Origin: Sindora glabra
Lineage: Eukaryota > Streptophyta > Magnoliopsida > Fabales > Fabaceae
Length of the DNA stretch: 64,000 nucleotides
Assembly (NCBI GenBank): GCA_020226215.1
Contig: CM035233.1
Coordinates: 23,191,150 to 23,255,149, forward strand
Direction: 5' to 3'
Shown: positions 23,372 through 35,220 of the stretch, piece after piece
How positions within the stretch are numbered: the stretch's first letter is position 1
How the letters are laid out: every line of letters starts with the position of its first letter
Notes under the pieces: model-generated
Seen by the model: the letters and a program-made list of their open reading frames with translations, nothing else
What the model was told of the DNA's origin: nothing
Databases searched by the model: none
Position numbers and translations under genes: made by a program

Positions 23372-25288
23372 TTCTTGCAAAAACATAGTTCTGATTATGT
23401 GTTTTACCGTCTTTGATGAATTTTTATATGATAAATACATGTCAAATCTATTTCGGTTTAAATCAGAAGTTACACGTTTTGATGAATGTTTATATGATAA
23501 ATTAATATCAAATTAGTTTCTGTTTAAACTAGATATATATGAGATATATGCAAACTCGTGTATGGTTCTGATTTCGTAAATATATATATGATACATATGA
23601 TCTGAATTTTGAATTTGATTATCAATTAATGAGATTAATTGTATGAATATAATCATGCATTTTTCTGCTTCATATTCAAATCTATTTTATGCGTAATTTT
23701 GAGTTTTTCAAATGATAAGCCCATGAATCTATTCTGAATATGTGATGTTCTCTGCATTTAATAGCATATAACCTAGTTAGCACAGAATCTGTAAAGACTT
23801 GTTTAAATTCGTTAAGTTAAATTTGGTCTATGAGGTATATGTATGCTTTAATTTAAACACGGTTGGATTTGTATTGATATGATTAAAATTATTCAAAGTG
23901 TTTGGATGTAAATCCTATTTTAAACTATGATTTAAATGTCAATCATATAGTCAAATTGTTCGACTTGGGGTGTGTCAATTGTTAGCAAAATGAATTAAAA
24001 TTTGAATGTTAGATGAATTCAATTTTTAGCCCGGGGGACTCCGCCCCCCACACCCCCCCGGCAAGGGCTTTGCCCCCTTGAACCCCGCCCACTAACCGGC
24101 TAGCGGGACTACAGTGCTAACTCTGTGTAGCATTCAAAAATTATTTTTGTTCTTAAGGCGCTGTTTTAGAATATGATTTTTTATGATGAATATGTTATGA
24201 AATATATATGTCAATCATCCTCCTTATCTTGGTTACATATATTTCTTAGCAATTATTACATATGATGCATGAATGTGTTGCATAGTATGGCCCTTGGAGT
24301 TTTTTAATGGATGGATTTTAAAATATGACCTGCGTGTCGTGTCTTCCTCTATTTCTCTAATGTATATTCTCTTCTCATCTCAATTCCCCCCGAATGTAAC
24401 TCGGGGTTTTTGTTGTAAAATTGTAATTGCAATGGAGTATTCTTGGCTTGGAACAAGGAGAAGCTAAGGAGATATGGGACAAGAAAAAGTAAGGAGTTAG
24501 TTAGGAATGTCATTAGAAAATAGAATTTTGGGGCCATACTATGTGACATTTTGATTTCTTTATTATGTGATGATATTGATAAGCATGCATTTATTATGTG
24601 ATAGAATGTGTTCCTACTATGTGATAGTTCTATTCATTGCATGATATATGATATACGGTAGTCTATTTTATTCATTTACTTTATATGATATATGAGATAT
24701 GCTAGATATATTGCATGAATAAATAGGCTAGTTATGGTGAGATCTGATAATAATTAAGTTAAAATCCCTCATCTAAAATATTAAGTCAGTAATAATTAAT
24801 AATGCCTTCCAATGTTTGGCACTCATCAAGGCCTCGATCGACATAAGGTAGGTTTGCCAAAGCAAGGTACCTCGTTTATCTTGGTGAGATGCAACTGGAT
24901 AATAGTGATATCCGAATGTCAAATATTAGGTCCGACTTAACTAGGATATCTCAATGGGATTGAGACCTAGAGGCATAGAGTTGGGCTTTAGCTCATAAGA
25001 TGGACTAGAACAAGTGTTGTTCACCCAACTATCCAAGAGTTGTATATGATACAATTGGCAAGTGTTGCTTACCTAAATAACTAAGTTTTAAGTGATTAGC
25101 CAAAGTTAACTTAAGGCTTAGTGAAATATGGATCTTGGCCCACTAGAAAGCTTAAACAATATGACTTTCTGAATTAATAGTGAGGGCTATTAATTTGAAT
25201 GAAATAGTGGGAGGTATATTTAATAAAAGATGTTATTAAATGTTTTAAATTTAATACTTACTTTGCATATTTCTGTCGTAGATAACTA
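23372..25288 (+). other. Copia 5' leader with a GC-rich island
   Basis: A long (1.9 kb) leader before gag without recognisable coding sequence. Most is AT-rich, but about 24,029-24,113 is very GC-rich, with runs such as CCGCCCCCCACACCCCCCCGG and GGGCTTTGCCCCC that can pair with each other. The frames at 23,328 and 24,273 have no family resemblance. Long structured leaders are usual for plant LTR elements. Confidence 0.7.
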
Positions 25289-26184
25289 ATGGCTAATATA
25301 TCAAATAACTTATCATTGCGATCGGTCCTTGAGAAGGACAAACTGAATGGGACAAACTTCCTCGACTGGTACAGGAATTTGAGGATAGTCCTCAAACATG
25401 AGCGCAAAATGTATGTCCTAGAGGAACCTGTTCCTCAAGAACCTAAAGCTACTACCCCTCGAGCTCAAAAGGATGCTTATAAGAAGCATCATGATGACGT
25501 ATTAGATGTCGGTTGTCTCATGTTGGCTACCATGGACTCTGAGCTTCAGAAGTAACATGAGAACATGGAAGCTTATGACATGCTTGAGCATCTTAAGAAG
25601 CTTTATGAAGGCCAAGCTCGACATGAGAGGTTTGAGGTGACAAAAGCCTTGTTTCAGTGCAAACTGGCAGAAGGAAACCCTATTGGGCCTCATGTACTCA
25701 AAATGATTGGGTATGTTGAGAACCTTGAAAGATTGGGTGCTCTACTAAGTTAAGAGTTGGCCACTGACTTAATTCTGCAATCATTGCCACAGAGTTATGG
25801 TCAATTTATCATGAATTACAATATGAATGAAATTGACAAACTACTGCCAGAATTGTTAAGATGTTAAGAACTGCTGAACAAAATTTGCAAAAGACTAAGC
25901 TTAATACCATAATGATGGTTCAAAAGGATAAAGGCAAAGGAAAAGGTAAGGGCAAAAACAAGAAGGATTCCAAATCCAAAGGCAAGCCCAAGTCTAAATC
26001 CTCTGCACTGAAACCAAAAAGGGGTGTGGCTAAGGAAGGGACATGCTTCCATTGCGGTCAAACTGGACATTGGAAAAGAAATTGTAAGGTCTATCTGGAA
26101 GATCTGAAAAAGAAGAAGGGAAGTGAGACTTCCGCTTCAGATATATATATTATAGAAATTAATGTTTCAACTTCTACATCTTGA
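25289..26184 (+). pseudogene. Copia gag with zinc knuckle, broken
   Basis: ATG 25,289 opens a frame reading MANISNNLSLRSVLEKDKL and GTNFLDWYRNLRIVLKHE, the standard plant copia gag start. A TAA at 25,553 falls where a Gln codon would be expected; a second stop follows at 25,753 and a frameshift after that. A Lys/Gly-rich region (25,930-26,030) precedes a CCHC knuckle CFHCGQTGHWKRNC (about 26,043-26,084). The frame stops at 26,184, where protease begins. Gag forms the particle and packages element RNA. Confidence 0.9.
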
Positions 26185-27400
26185 GTATTAGATATCGGAT
26201 GCGGTTCTCACATTTGTACAAATGTGTAGGAACTACAAAGGAGTAGGACTCTAGCTAAAGGCGAAGTGGACCTACGAGTTAGCAATGGAGCAAGAGTTGT
26301 TGCACTAGCTGTAAGGACATATTATCTATCTTTACCTTCTAGTTTAGTAATAGAATTAGAGGATTGTTATTTTGTGCCTGTTATCAGCAGGAATATTATT
26401 TCTATTTCTTGTTTGGATAAGAAAGGTTTTTCATTTATAATAAAGGACAAAAGTTGTTCAGTTTATTTAAATGAAATGTTTTACTGCAGTGCACAAATGT
26501 TCAATGGGCTCTATATTCTTGATCTTGAAATGCCTGTCTATAACATAAACACTAAGCGATTTAAATCAAATGATTTAAATTCAACCTATCTTTGGCATTG
26601 TCGTTTAGGCCATATAAATGAGAAGCGTATATCCAAGCTTCATAAGGATGGATTCTTGGATTCATTTGATTTTGAATGATATGAAATATGCGAATCTTGT
26701 TTGCTAGGAAAAATGACTAAAACACCATTCATTGGACACTGGACACAGTGAAAGGGCTAATGATCTATTAAGTCTCATACATACTGATGTACGTGGGCCT
26801 ATTAGTTCACCTGCTAGAGGAGGTTTCCAGTACTTCATTACATTTACTGATGATTTCAGTAGATATGGATATGTGTATCTTATGAAACACAAATTAGAAT
26901 CCTTTGAAAAGTTCAAGGAATTCAAGAATGAAGTGCAAAACCAACTTGGTAAAAGTATTAAAACACTTCGATCAGATCGAGGTGGAGAATACTTAAGCCA
27001 AGAATTTGATGACTATCTAAAGGAGTGTGGTATAGTATCACAACTCACTCCACCTGGAACGCCACAATGGAATGGTGTTTCAGAAAGGAGGAATCGTACC
27101 TTGTTAGACATAGTACGATCTATGATGAGTCATATAGATCTTCCAATTTCCTTTTGGGGGCATTCTCTAGAGATAGCTGCTTTTACGCTTAACCGTGTTC
27201 CCTCTAAAACAGTTCAAAAGACTCCATATGAGATATGGACTGGGAAATGTCCCTGCTTGTCTTTTATGAAGATTTAGGGTTGTGAGGCCTATGTAAAATG
27301 TCAAGTTTCTGATAAGCTTGGACCCAAATCGGACAAGTGCTACTTTGTAGGGTATCCTAAGGAAACTAAGGGATACTATTTCTATAATCCTAGTAAAGGC
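26185..27400 (+). pseudogene. Copia protease and integrase, broken
   Basis: The protease start is decayed (SVLDIGCGSHIC; a serine is expected after the Asp, and a TAG follows at 26,227). The integrase zinc region YLWHCRLGHINEKRI (about 26,587) precedes the core. The core still shows the Asp of HTDVRGP, the Asp of LRSDRGGEY and the Glu of VSERRNRTLL, i.e. a complete D,D,E triad spread over 26,760-27,110. Stops lie at 26,679 and 27,277 and a frameshift at about 26,735-26,750. The integrase joins element cDNA to host DNA. Confidence 0.9.
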
Positions 27401-28681
27401 AAAGTGTTTGTCGCACGAACTGGTATTTTTCTGGAAAGAGAATTTATCTCTAAGAAAAACTGTGGGAGAAAAGTAGAAATTGAAGAAGTGCGAGACTTAC
27501 AAAGTAACACTGAACTTATAATAGAGCCTGAAAAAAGACCACAAGATGTTGTGGGTCAGGGACTAGCTCAAGTAACACAAGGCCTACGTAAGTTTGGTAG
27601 GATACGCCATGAGCCCGAGAGATATAGATTTCTTGTAACTCAAAATGGCAATGTTTTGCTCATGGATCAAGATGAGCCTATAACTTACCAAGAAGCTATA
27701 AAAGGGCCAAACTCTAAAAAATGACTTGAGGCCATGAAATCTGAGATGGATTCCATGTATACTAACCAAGTATGGACTTTAGTTGATCCACCTGAAGGGG
27801 TAAAACCCATTAGGTGCAAATGGGTTTTCAAGAAGAAAACCGACATGGATGGTAACGTGCAAACCTTTAAGGGATAATTAGTCACAAAAGGTTATAGGCA
27901 AGTTCATGGTATAGACTATGATGAGACCTATTCCCCAATTATCATGCTTAAATCCATCTAGATTTTGCTTGCTATTGCAGCTTTTTATGATTATGAAATT
28001 TGGTAGATGGATGTCAAAACTGCTTTTCTTAATGGAAAGCTCCTCGAGGATGTGTACATGACACAGCCCGAGGGTTTTGTCATTCCTGAAACTGCTGGAA
28101 AGGTATGTAAGCTACAACGATCCATTTATGGATTAAAGCAAGCTTCACGGAGTTGGAATCTTTGTTTTGATGAGGCAATCAAAGAATTTGGTTTCATAAA
28201 AAATGAAGATGAATCTTGTGTTTACAAAAAGGTTAGTGGGAGCACAATTATTTTTTTTATATTGTATGTGGATGACATACTACTCATTGGAAATGATATC
28301 CCTACACTACAAATAGTAAAGACTTGGTTAGAGAATTATTTCTCGATGAAAGACTTAGGTGAAGTTGCCTATATACTAAGTATTAAGATCTATAGAGATA
28401 GATTAAGAAAATTACTTGGCCTAAGTTAGAGTACATACATAAATAAAGTGTTAAAACGGTTTAACATGCAAGAATCTAAAAGAGAATTTTTGCCTATGTC
28501 ACATGGCATAAATTTGTCCAAAGCTCAGTGTCCTTCGACACAAGATAAGAAGGACCGTATGAATAAGATACCATATGCATCAGCAATTGAATCTATCATG
28601 TATGCCATGATATGTACTCGTCCTGATGTTTCATATGCTTTAAGCATGACGAGTAGGTACCAGTCAAATCCAGGTGAACCT
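27401..28681 (+). pseudogene. Copia reverse transcriptase, broken
   Basis: After an integrase/RT linker (27,404-27,724), the RT shows VRCKW-like and FKKKTDMDGNV text. Then come MDVKTAFLNGKLLEDVYM (28,007), the YGLKQASRSWN motif, and the catalytic LYVDDILLIGND (about 28,262-28,297). Stops at 27,722, 27,877, 27,958, 28,004 and 28,427 are mostly explained by single C-to-T or G-to-A changes. The frame reaches TSRYQSNPGEP at 28,681 and is then cut by the inverted LTR; it resumes at 30,335. Confidence 0.9.
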
Positions 28682-30329
28682 TGTTGGGAATTCGGATTAT
28701 CACATGCAGCGGAATTTTAATCTTTTGATCCGAATTCTACCTAGGATCCATGCAAAAAGCATAAGTCAATGATTAGGGTTTTACCTATTGGGCACTCGTG
28801 TTTCTACTGATCAAAACTTGAGAGCGGATGAATCAAACGCCGGCCGGAAGGTACAGCGTCTCTACAGTATCCACACAGAGTGAACAACGACCTCTCACCC
28901 TCCACGCGTCTGCTAGGATGCGTTTTTCTCTTTAAGAATTAGGATTGGATGTTTTCTGAGTGATTTAGGGTTTATATGGAAGCTTAAAACGTGATTCTTA
29001 AGTGCTGCCCTCAAGTCCCTTTTATAGAACTTAGGCAAGCCATAATCCTAGTCCTACTAGGATAATGCTTCCAAAATCCTAATCACACTTAACAACTCAT
29101 CTTATCCTTATCCTAGAGATAATGGGAAGAGATAAGACTTATCTATTAATTATCTAATATTAGATAATGATATTATCTCATAATATAAATATCTTAATAT
29201 TAGATAATTGCATATAGTTATCAAATATCAAAATAATATTATCTCATAATATATTTATCTAATATCTGATAAGATAATTATTTGATATTATTTTAATATC
29301 AAATAATATCACATAATATATATATATTACGTGAATTTATTATTCTTAATAATATATATATGCACGAAAATAAGTCCAATTAATTGGATATTAATATAAT
29401 TAAAGTCCAATTAATTATTGTCTTATTCCTACTCCTTTTGTGTGACCCTGCAGGTTCTTACTACGTTGACAATGACTTATTATTGAGCCATAGACAGCGA
29501 GCGGTATCTAGCAATACATCACTGCCACTCAAGTAGTAAGAATGTCTGTGATTCGACATCCACCTAATACATGATCAACGTTTTACATCATAACCCTTTT
29601 GTAATAATATCCAAATTGAACTGGAGGCATGGAATGTGTCATCCTCGTCAATGTTCAATTTATATTTCTTGATATTGAGTAAACTTAAAATAAATAATTA
29701 ATATCACATATTAATTCAACTGAGCATGGCCATGCATTTCTAAGTCTCACTCAATCAAGGGGCCCAAGGATATTTCTCTTTTATACAAGAGTAACAAAAT
29801 CCCATTTACATCACTCACTTCCCTCTGCATGATTTATGACACACCCAATTAATGCCCTACTTGTCACCTGATTAAAGGTGACATAGGACAATATTAAAGT
29901 GAGTAATTCCTCATGTAGGGAACCGTAATGACTTCAGGTCAAAGGTTTATGCGTAGTTGTGATCATATGAGAATAACTTATGACACGTTTATCCATGCAA
30001 TATTCTCATAGTGGGTCAGTCCAGTACATTGTTCACTAGCAATGTACTCATGTATTGATTTGATATCACATATCCATGATTCGTAATCATCAGTCACTAT
30101 ACATGCTAGTCTCGATGTATTATTACTATCCTTTTTCATAATAATACTTGACTAGGGATATTTTAGGAATAGCAAAGCTATTCCAAGGATAATTATTATA
30201 TTAAGTTATAAATTGCGCATAATAATAATAAAAATAAAATATAATAATTAAATTGCCTAAAATAAAATATAATACATTGTGTATAACTCTAATCATCTTA
30301 TATGATTGGTTCTAGGACACACACCAACA
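28682..30329 (-). mobile_element. Inverted solo LTR of copia family A, TSD AACCT
   Basis: The reverse complement matches the copia LTRs along its whole 1,648 bp. On the plus strand it begins TGTTGGGAATTCGG and ends GGACACACACCAACA. Perfect duplications AACCT lie at 28,677-28,681 and 30,330-30,334. The host RT/RNase H frame reads straight across the flanks. It is a solo LTR, so the inserted copy has already lost its interior by LTR-LTR recombination. Confidence 0.95.
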
Positions 30330-30334
30330 AACCT

Positions 30335-30850
30335 CACTGGACTGCCGTTAAGAATATCCTTAAGTACTTAAGAAGGACTAAGGATTCATTCTTAATATAT
30401 GGAGGAGAGGAAGAACTTGTTGTAAAAGGTTACACTGATGCCAGTTTCCAATCCGACAAGGATGACTTTAGATCGCAGTCAGGTTATGTATTTAGTTTAA
30501 ATGGTGGTGCTGTGTGCTGGAAAAGTTCAAAGCAGGAAACAGTGGCCGACTCTACTACAAAGGTTGAGTATATTGCTGCATCTGATGCGTTAAAAGAGGC
30601 TGTTTGGATCAAAAAGTTCATTACTGAACTTGGCGTTGTTCCTAGCATTGCAAACCCAGTGGATTTCTTTTGTGACAACAATGGAGCCATTGCACAAGTC
30701 AAGGAACCCGGATCTCACCAGCAATCCAAACATATACTTAGGCACTTCCATCTCATTCGAGAAATCATCGATAGAGGAGATGTGAAGATATGCAAAGTAC
30801 TAACTAATGATAATATCCTTGACCCACTGACAAAGCCTTTAGTGCAGTAA
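30335..30850 (+). pseudogene. Copia RNase H, 3' end of pol
   Basis: This is the best-preserved coding segment in the window. It reads HWTAVKNILKYLRRTKDS, then the RNase H residues in GYTDASFQSD, SSKQETVADSTTKVEYIAAS and CDNNGAIA, and ends in the usual ADPLTKP-like tail (LDPLTKPLVQ) at TAA 30,850. The open frame nominally starts at 30,302 inside the inserted LTR; the true copia sequence begins at 30,330. RNase H removes the RNA strand during reverse transcription. Confidence 0.93.
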
Positions 30851-30920
30851 AAGCATGATGGTCATACTATGTCACTGGTATTAGATACATGAGTGATTGG
30901 CTCTAGTCCAAGTGAGAGAT
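30851..30920 (+). other. Copia 3' untranslated part and polypurine tract
   Basis: 70 bp between the pol stop and the 3' LTR. AAGTGAGAGAT directly before the LTR matches the AAGTGGGAGAT-type tract that primes plus-strand DNA in plant copia elements. Confidence 0.8.
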
Positions 30921-33900
30921 TATTGGTGTGTGTCCTAGAACCAATCATATAGATGATTAAAGTTATACACAATGTATTATGTTTTATTTTAATCAATTTA
31001 ATTATTATATTTTATTTTTATAATTTTATTATTATTATGCGCAATTTATAACTTAATATAATAATTATCCTTGGAATAGCTTCGTTATTCCTAAAATGGC
31101 TTTAGTCAAGTATTATTACAAAAAGGATAGTAATAATACATAGAGACTAGCATGTATAGTGACTGATGATTACGAATCATGGATATGTGATATCAAATCA
31201 ATACATGAATATATTGCTAGTGAACAATGTACTAGACTGACCCATTATGAGAATATTGCATGGATAGACGTGTCATAAGTTATCTCATATGATCACAAAT
31301 ACATATAAACTTTTGACCTAAAGTCACTATGGTTCCCTACATGAGGAATTATTCACTTTAATATTGTCCTATGTCACCTTTAATCAGGATGACAAGTAAG
31401 GCATTGATTGGGTGTGTCATAAATTGTGCAGAGGGAAGTGAGTGATGTACATGGAATTTTGTTACTCTTGTATAAAAGAGAAATATCCTTGCACCCCTTG
31501 ATTGAGTGACACTTAGAAATGCATAGCCATGCTCAATCGAATTAATATGTGATATTAATCATTTATTTTAAGTCTACTCAGTATCAAGAAATATAAATTG
31601 AACATTGACGAGGATGACACATTCCATGCCTTTAGTTCAATTTGGATATTATTACAAAAGGGTTATGATGCAAAACGTTGATCATGTATTAGGTGGATGT
31701 CGAATCATAGACATTCTTACTACTTGAGTGGCAATGATGTATTGCTAGATACTGCTTACTGTCTATAGCTCAATAATAAGTCATTGTCAACGTAATAAGT
31801 GTTAGTGTATATGCCCTAAAACCAATTATATTGGTGATTGTAATTTTGAATCATGTTATTTTAATGGCAATTCCAATTATTATATTTATATATATTGTCT
31901 GCGTAATATATTTAATTATAATAATAACCTTAGAATAATTGTATTCTTAAATGTCCCTAGTCATATATCATTGTGGATTAGGTTGCTTTGATATGTTAAG
32001 ACTAGCATGTGTGAAGACTTATATGGGATATTAAGTTTACACATGAGTACAAGTTAGAGAACTTGTATACTGGACCGACCCATATTAAGAACACTACATG
32101 GATCGTTATATGAGTGTCATAAGTGGTTCTTAGTGATCATTATTAATATGGTCCTTTGACCTGAGATTACCAAGGTTCCCTACATGTGAGTTTCATATTT
32201 TGATACTATTCTATGTCACTAATGGTTAAGTGAATGCAAGGGTAGATATTGGATATGTCACATATCATGCGGAGGGGTTTGTGTGATCAAGATGGGATTT
32301 GTCCCTCCTATATAACAGGAGTAACATCTATGGGCCCCTTGATTAAGTAAAGCTGAGAAAATGCATGGCCATGCTCAGATGAATTGACATGAGATGTCAA
32401 TTACATTTGTTTCAGTCAGCTTACTTAGGAATCAAGAAACCTCAAGATTGGGCTATACGGGAATGACACGGTCCATGTCTCGTGCTCAATCTAGATGTAT
32501 AGGACAAAAGGACATAAATGATGATCACGTGTAAAGGTTTAGTCAAATCACCGACTTTCTCATTACTTGGGTAACAATGATGTGTTGCTAGACACCAATC
32601 TTTGTTTATGATCATTAATATGATTAATGGTCATTGCCAACATAATGAGAGCCTGTAGGGTCGCACACTTAGAGCTTAGTGAATTTGGAATTAATGGACC
32701 AACTTGTTTGGGCTTAATATTTGGGAATTCATGTTATAATTATAAGGCCCAATAGTAAGCCTATAATTATACATGGAATAAGGCCCAAATAGGTTAGGTT
32801 TTTCTATGCACCTATTTAAATAGGCTTATTGGGTAATAATAGGATGACTATTATTCTTCACGCACCCCAAGTAAAAGCATAGAAAAACCCTAGCCACTCT
32901 CCTTGACTAAAATCTCTGAAGAGGCGTAGCTAGTACTACGAGGTCTAAGGAGATCAATTCCAACCGGTGTGTGTAGCAGACATTCATCGGTGATTCACGG
33001 GTTCGTGTGGATACCACAGAGGTGCAGCCACAAAACGTTGTACTGGTGATCTGATTTACTGGTTTCTATTCCGGTTCGTGATTTGGAAGCAGATCAGATT
33101 TGCTGCAGCGGTCAGAAGAATTTTGCCGAAAGGTATAAACCCTAATCCCTGATCTATGGCGTTCTAAATTCGCATGGATCCTTGGTGGAAATCGTGTAAA
33201 AATTTTATTCCGCTGTGCATGTATGATGCGCGATTTCCAGCAGTAAGAACCTACAGGGTCACACAAAAGGAGTAGGAATAAGACAATAATTAATTGGACT
33301 TTAATTATATTAATATCCAATTAACTAGACTTATTTTCGTGCATATATATATTATTAAGAATAATAAATTCACGTAATATATATATATATTATGTGATAT
33401 TATTTGATATTAAAATAATATCAAATAATTATCTTATAAGATATTAGATAAATATATTATGAGATAATATTATTTTGATATTTGATAACTATATGCAATT
33501 ATCTAATATTAAGATATTTATATTATGAGATAATATTATTATCTAATATTAGATAATTAATAGATAAGTCCAATCTCTCCCCATTATCTCTAGGATAAAG
33601 ATAAGATGAGTTATTAAATGTGATTAGGATTTTGGAAGCATTATCCTAGTTGGACTAGGATTATGGCTTGCCTAAGTTCTATAAAAAGGGACTTGAGGGC
33701 AGCACTTTAACAAAACGCTCAAAGCTTCCATACAAACCCTAAATCACTCAGAAAACATCCAATCCTAATTCCTAGAGAGAAAAACGCATCCTAGCATATT
33801 CGTGGAGGGTGAGAGGTCGTTGTTCACTCTATGTGGATACCATAGAGACGCTGTACCTTTCGGCTGGCGTTTGATTCATCCACTCTCAAGTTTTGATCAG

Positions 33901-34023
33901 TACAAACACGAGTGCCCAATAGGTAAAACTCTAATCATTGATTTATGTTTTTTCATGGATCCTAGGTAGAATTCGGATTAAATTTTAAATTTTCGCTGCA
34001 TATGATAATCCAAATTCCTAACA
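30921..34023 (+). repeat. 3' LTR of the copia element, split by a solo LTR
   Basis: The LTR parts are 30,921-31,799 and 33,248-34,023; between them lies the family-B solo LTR. Joined length 1,655 bp against 1,652 in the 5' LTR. Both LTRs share the altered TA start, which suggests it was already fixed in the parental copy. Confidence 0.93.
31800..33242 (+). mobile_element. Copia-type family B solo LTR (1,443 bp)
   Basis: It starts TGTTAGTGTATATGCCC and ends GATTTCCAGCA. It is flanked by ATAAG (31,795-31,799) and GTAAG (33,243-33,247). The other copia LTR has GTAAG at this point, so the left copy carries one later change. It resembles the solo LTR at 43,315-44,670, and more distantly the family A LTRs in the first few hundred bases. 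Confidence 0.92.
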
Positions 34024-34028
34024 TGCCT

Positions 34029-34531
34029 CACATTGAATTTACATATAATAGGACATTTCATTTGACTACCATGCATTCAACATTTGAGGTTATTTATGGA
34101 TTTAATCCTCTCATCCCACTTCATTTGTTGCCATTGTCTAATGTTTCATCTTTAGTGAATAAGGATGGTATTGCCAAAGCTCAATTTGTTAAGAAGTTGC
34201 ATGAAAAGGTGAAGGCTCAAATTGAAAAGAAAGTAGAGCAACAAGCAAAATCTACTAACAAGGGAAGAAAGGAAGTGGTATTTAAACCCGGAGATTGGGT
34301 TTGGGTACATATGTGCAAGGAAAGGTTTCCTATGCAAAGGAAGTCAAAGCTTCAACTAAAAGGGGATTGACCATTCCAAGTCTTAGAGAGAATTGGGGAT
34401 AATACATACAAAGTGAACTTACCAGATGAGTATATTGTAAGTGTTACTTTTAATGTATTTGATTTATCTCTCTTTGATGTAGGTGATGAAGAGTCAAATT
34501 CATGGGCGAATTCTCTTGAAGAAGGAGGGAT
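34029..34531 (+). pseudogene. Gypsy integrase C-terminal part and 3' end
   Basis: Continues the gypsy integrase after the copia insertion: HIEFTYNRTFHLTTMHSTFE, VIYGFNPLIPLHLLP, KPGDWVWVHM, then a stop at about 34,368 in a Gly position before PFQVLERIGDNTYKVNLP. YIVSVTFNVFDLSLFDVGDE follows, and the frame runs on through SLEEGGIDEDQRRPIEDKG into the 3' LTR. No chromodomain is seen. The purine tract 34,518-34,531 overlaps the coding frame. Confidence 0.9.
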
Positions 34532-35158
34532 TGATGAGGATCAAAGAAGACCCATTGAAGATAAAGGCTTGAAAGTGTTGGAAAGGCTTTAAGGACTAAT
34601 AACAAGGGCAAAGGCAAAGAGGATTAAGGGAGACTTAGAGAAGATGGTTGCTGCCCTATTTGAAAAAAGGCCTAATTTGGAGTTAGAAGAGTCCAAGATG
34701 CTCAATTATATGTATTTGGAAGACATGAGCTCCAATAAAATCCATTAGCATTTAGTCAATTTAGTTAGTTTAGTATTTTGCAATAAATGAGCCATATGGG
34801 CCGAGGCTTGTTTTTGGATTTATTTTGATATGAAGACTTGTTATTTTATTTGGTTTAATTACAATTGGGCTTGTTAATGCAAAAGGCCCATTAGGGTTTG
34901 CACATGATGACTTATGAGGGCTAGACCTATATAAGCTCTTGTAAATAGATTTTTATTTAATTTTGAATGCGATTGATATTGAACATACTTGTGTGACTCT
35001 TTAGTTCTTGAGTGAGTTAATTATCTTTGATCTTATTAAGAGGTCCCCTCTTGTGGCGATCGTTTTGGCTTATCAATCTTGTGATTATGGCACCCATCCT
35101 CCATCTTTTCCATTTTTTGTTATTTGAAATCCAATTCAAGATCCATTTTTTGTCATCA
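34532..35158 (+). repeat. 3' LTR of the gypsy element
   Basis: Starts TGATGAGGATCAAAG and ends TGTCATCA. The polyprotein frame enters it and meets a TAA at about 34,590, but the same frame stays recognisable to the TAG at 34,746. A TATATAAGC promoter-like motif lies at about 34,928. Confidence 0.93.
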
Positions 35159-35163
35159 CAAAT

Positions 35164-35206
35164 ATATACTAAATAATTTCAACAAAAGAGCTACTAGCTC
35201 ATGACA
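35164..35206 (+). repeat. 5' LTR of the outer element, last 43 bp
   Basis: It corresponds to the last bases of the LTR ending at 37,735 (GCTACTAGCTCATGACA against GTTATTAGCTTGTGACA). Its separation from 12,795-13,622 proves that the gypsy element entered this LTR. Confidence 0.85.
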
Positions 35207-35208
35207 TA

Positions 35209-35220
35209 TGGTATCAAAGC
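35209..35220 (+). promoter_or_regulatory. Primer binding site of the outer element
   Basis: TGGTATCAAAGC, two bases (TA) after the LTR end; 11 of 12 matches to the initiator tRNA-Met complement. Confidence 0.88.

Larger units (their letters stand above)
21707..34023 (+). mobile_element. Ty1/copia retrotransposon (family A), with two later insertions, TSD TGCCT
   Basis: LTRs lie at 21,707-23,358 (1,652 bp) and 30,921-34,023 (1,655 bp after removing an inserted solo LTR and one copy of its target duplication). Flanking duplications TGCCT lie at 21,702-21,706 and 34,024-34,028. PBS TGGTATCGAAGC at 23,360-23,371. Order gag, protease, integrase, RT, RNase H is the copia order. The two LTRs look very similar by eye, so it is younger than the gypsy host, but every domain has stops. 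The interior also holds an inverted solo LTR of its own family (28,682-30,329). Confidence 0.95.
13623..35158 (+). mobile_element. Ty3/gypsy retrotransposon, interrupted by three insertions
   Basis: LTRs lie at 13,623-14,250 and 34,532-35,158 (628 and 627 bp), flanked by perfect 5-bp duplications CAAAT (13,618-13,622 and 35,159-35,163). The 12-base PBS TGGTATTAGAAC starts two bases after the 5' LTR. A purine tract GAAGAAGGAGGGA lies just before the 3' LTR. Coding order is gag, zinc knuckle, protease, lysine-rich linker, reverse transcriptase, RNase H, integrase, which is the gypsy order. The element is dead: many stops, frameshifts and three inserted elements. The clade was not determined. 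The gag and the RPWQFD protease end resemble a common plant chromovirus-like group, but no chromodomain was recognised. Confidence 0.93.

Noticed and set aside
33066..33320. 84-codon minus-strand ORF
   Set aside because: It spans the end of a solo LTR and part of another LTR, so it is a chance frame.
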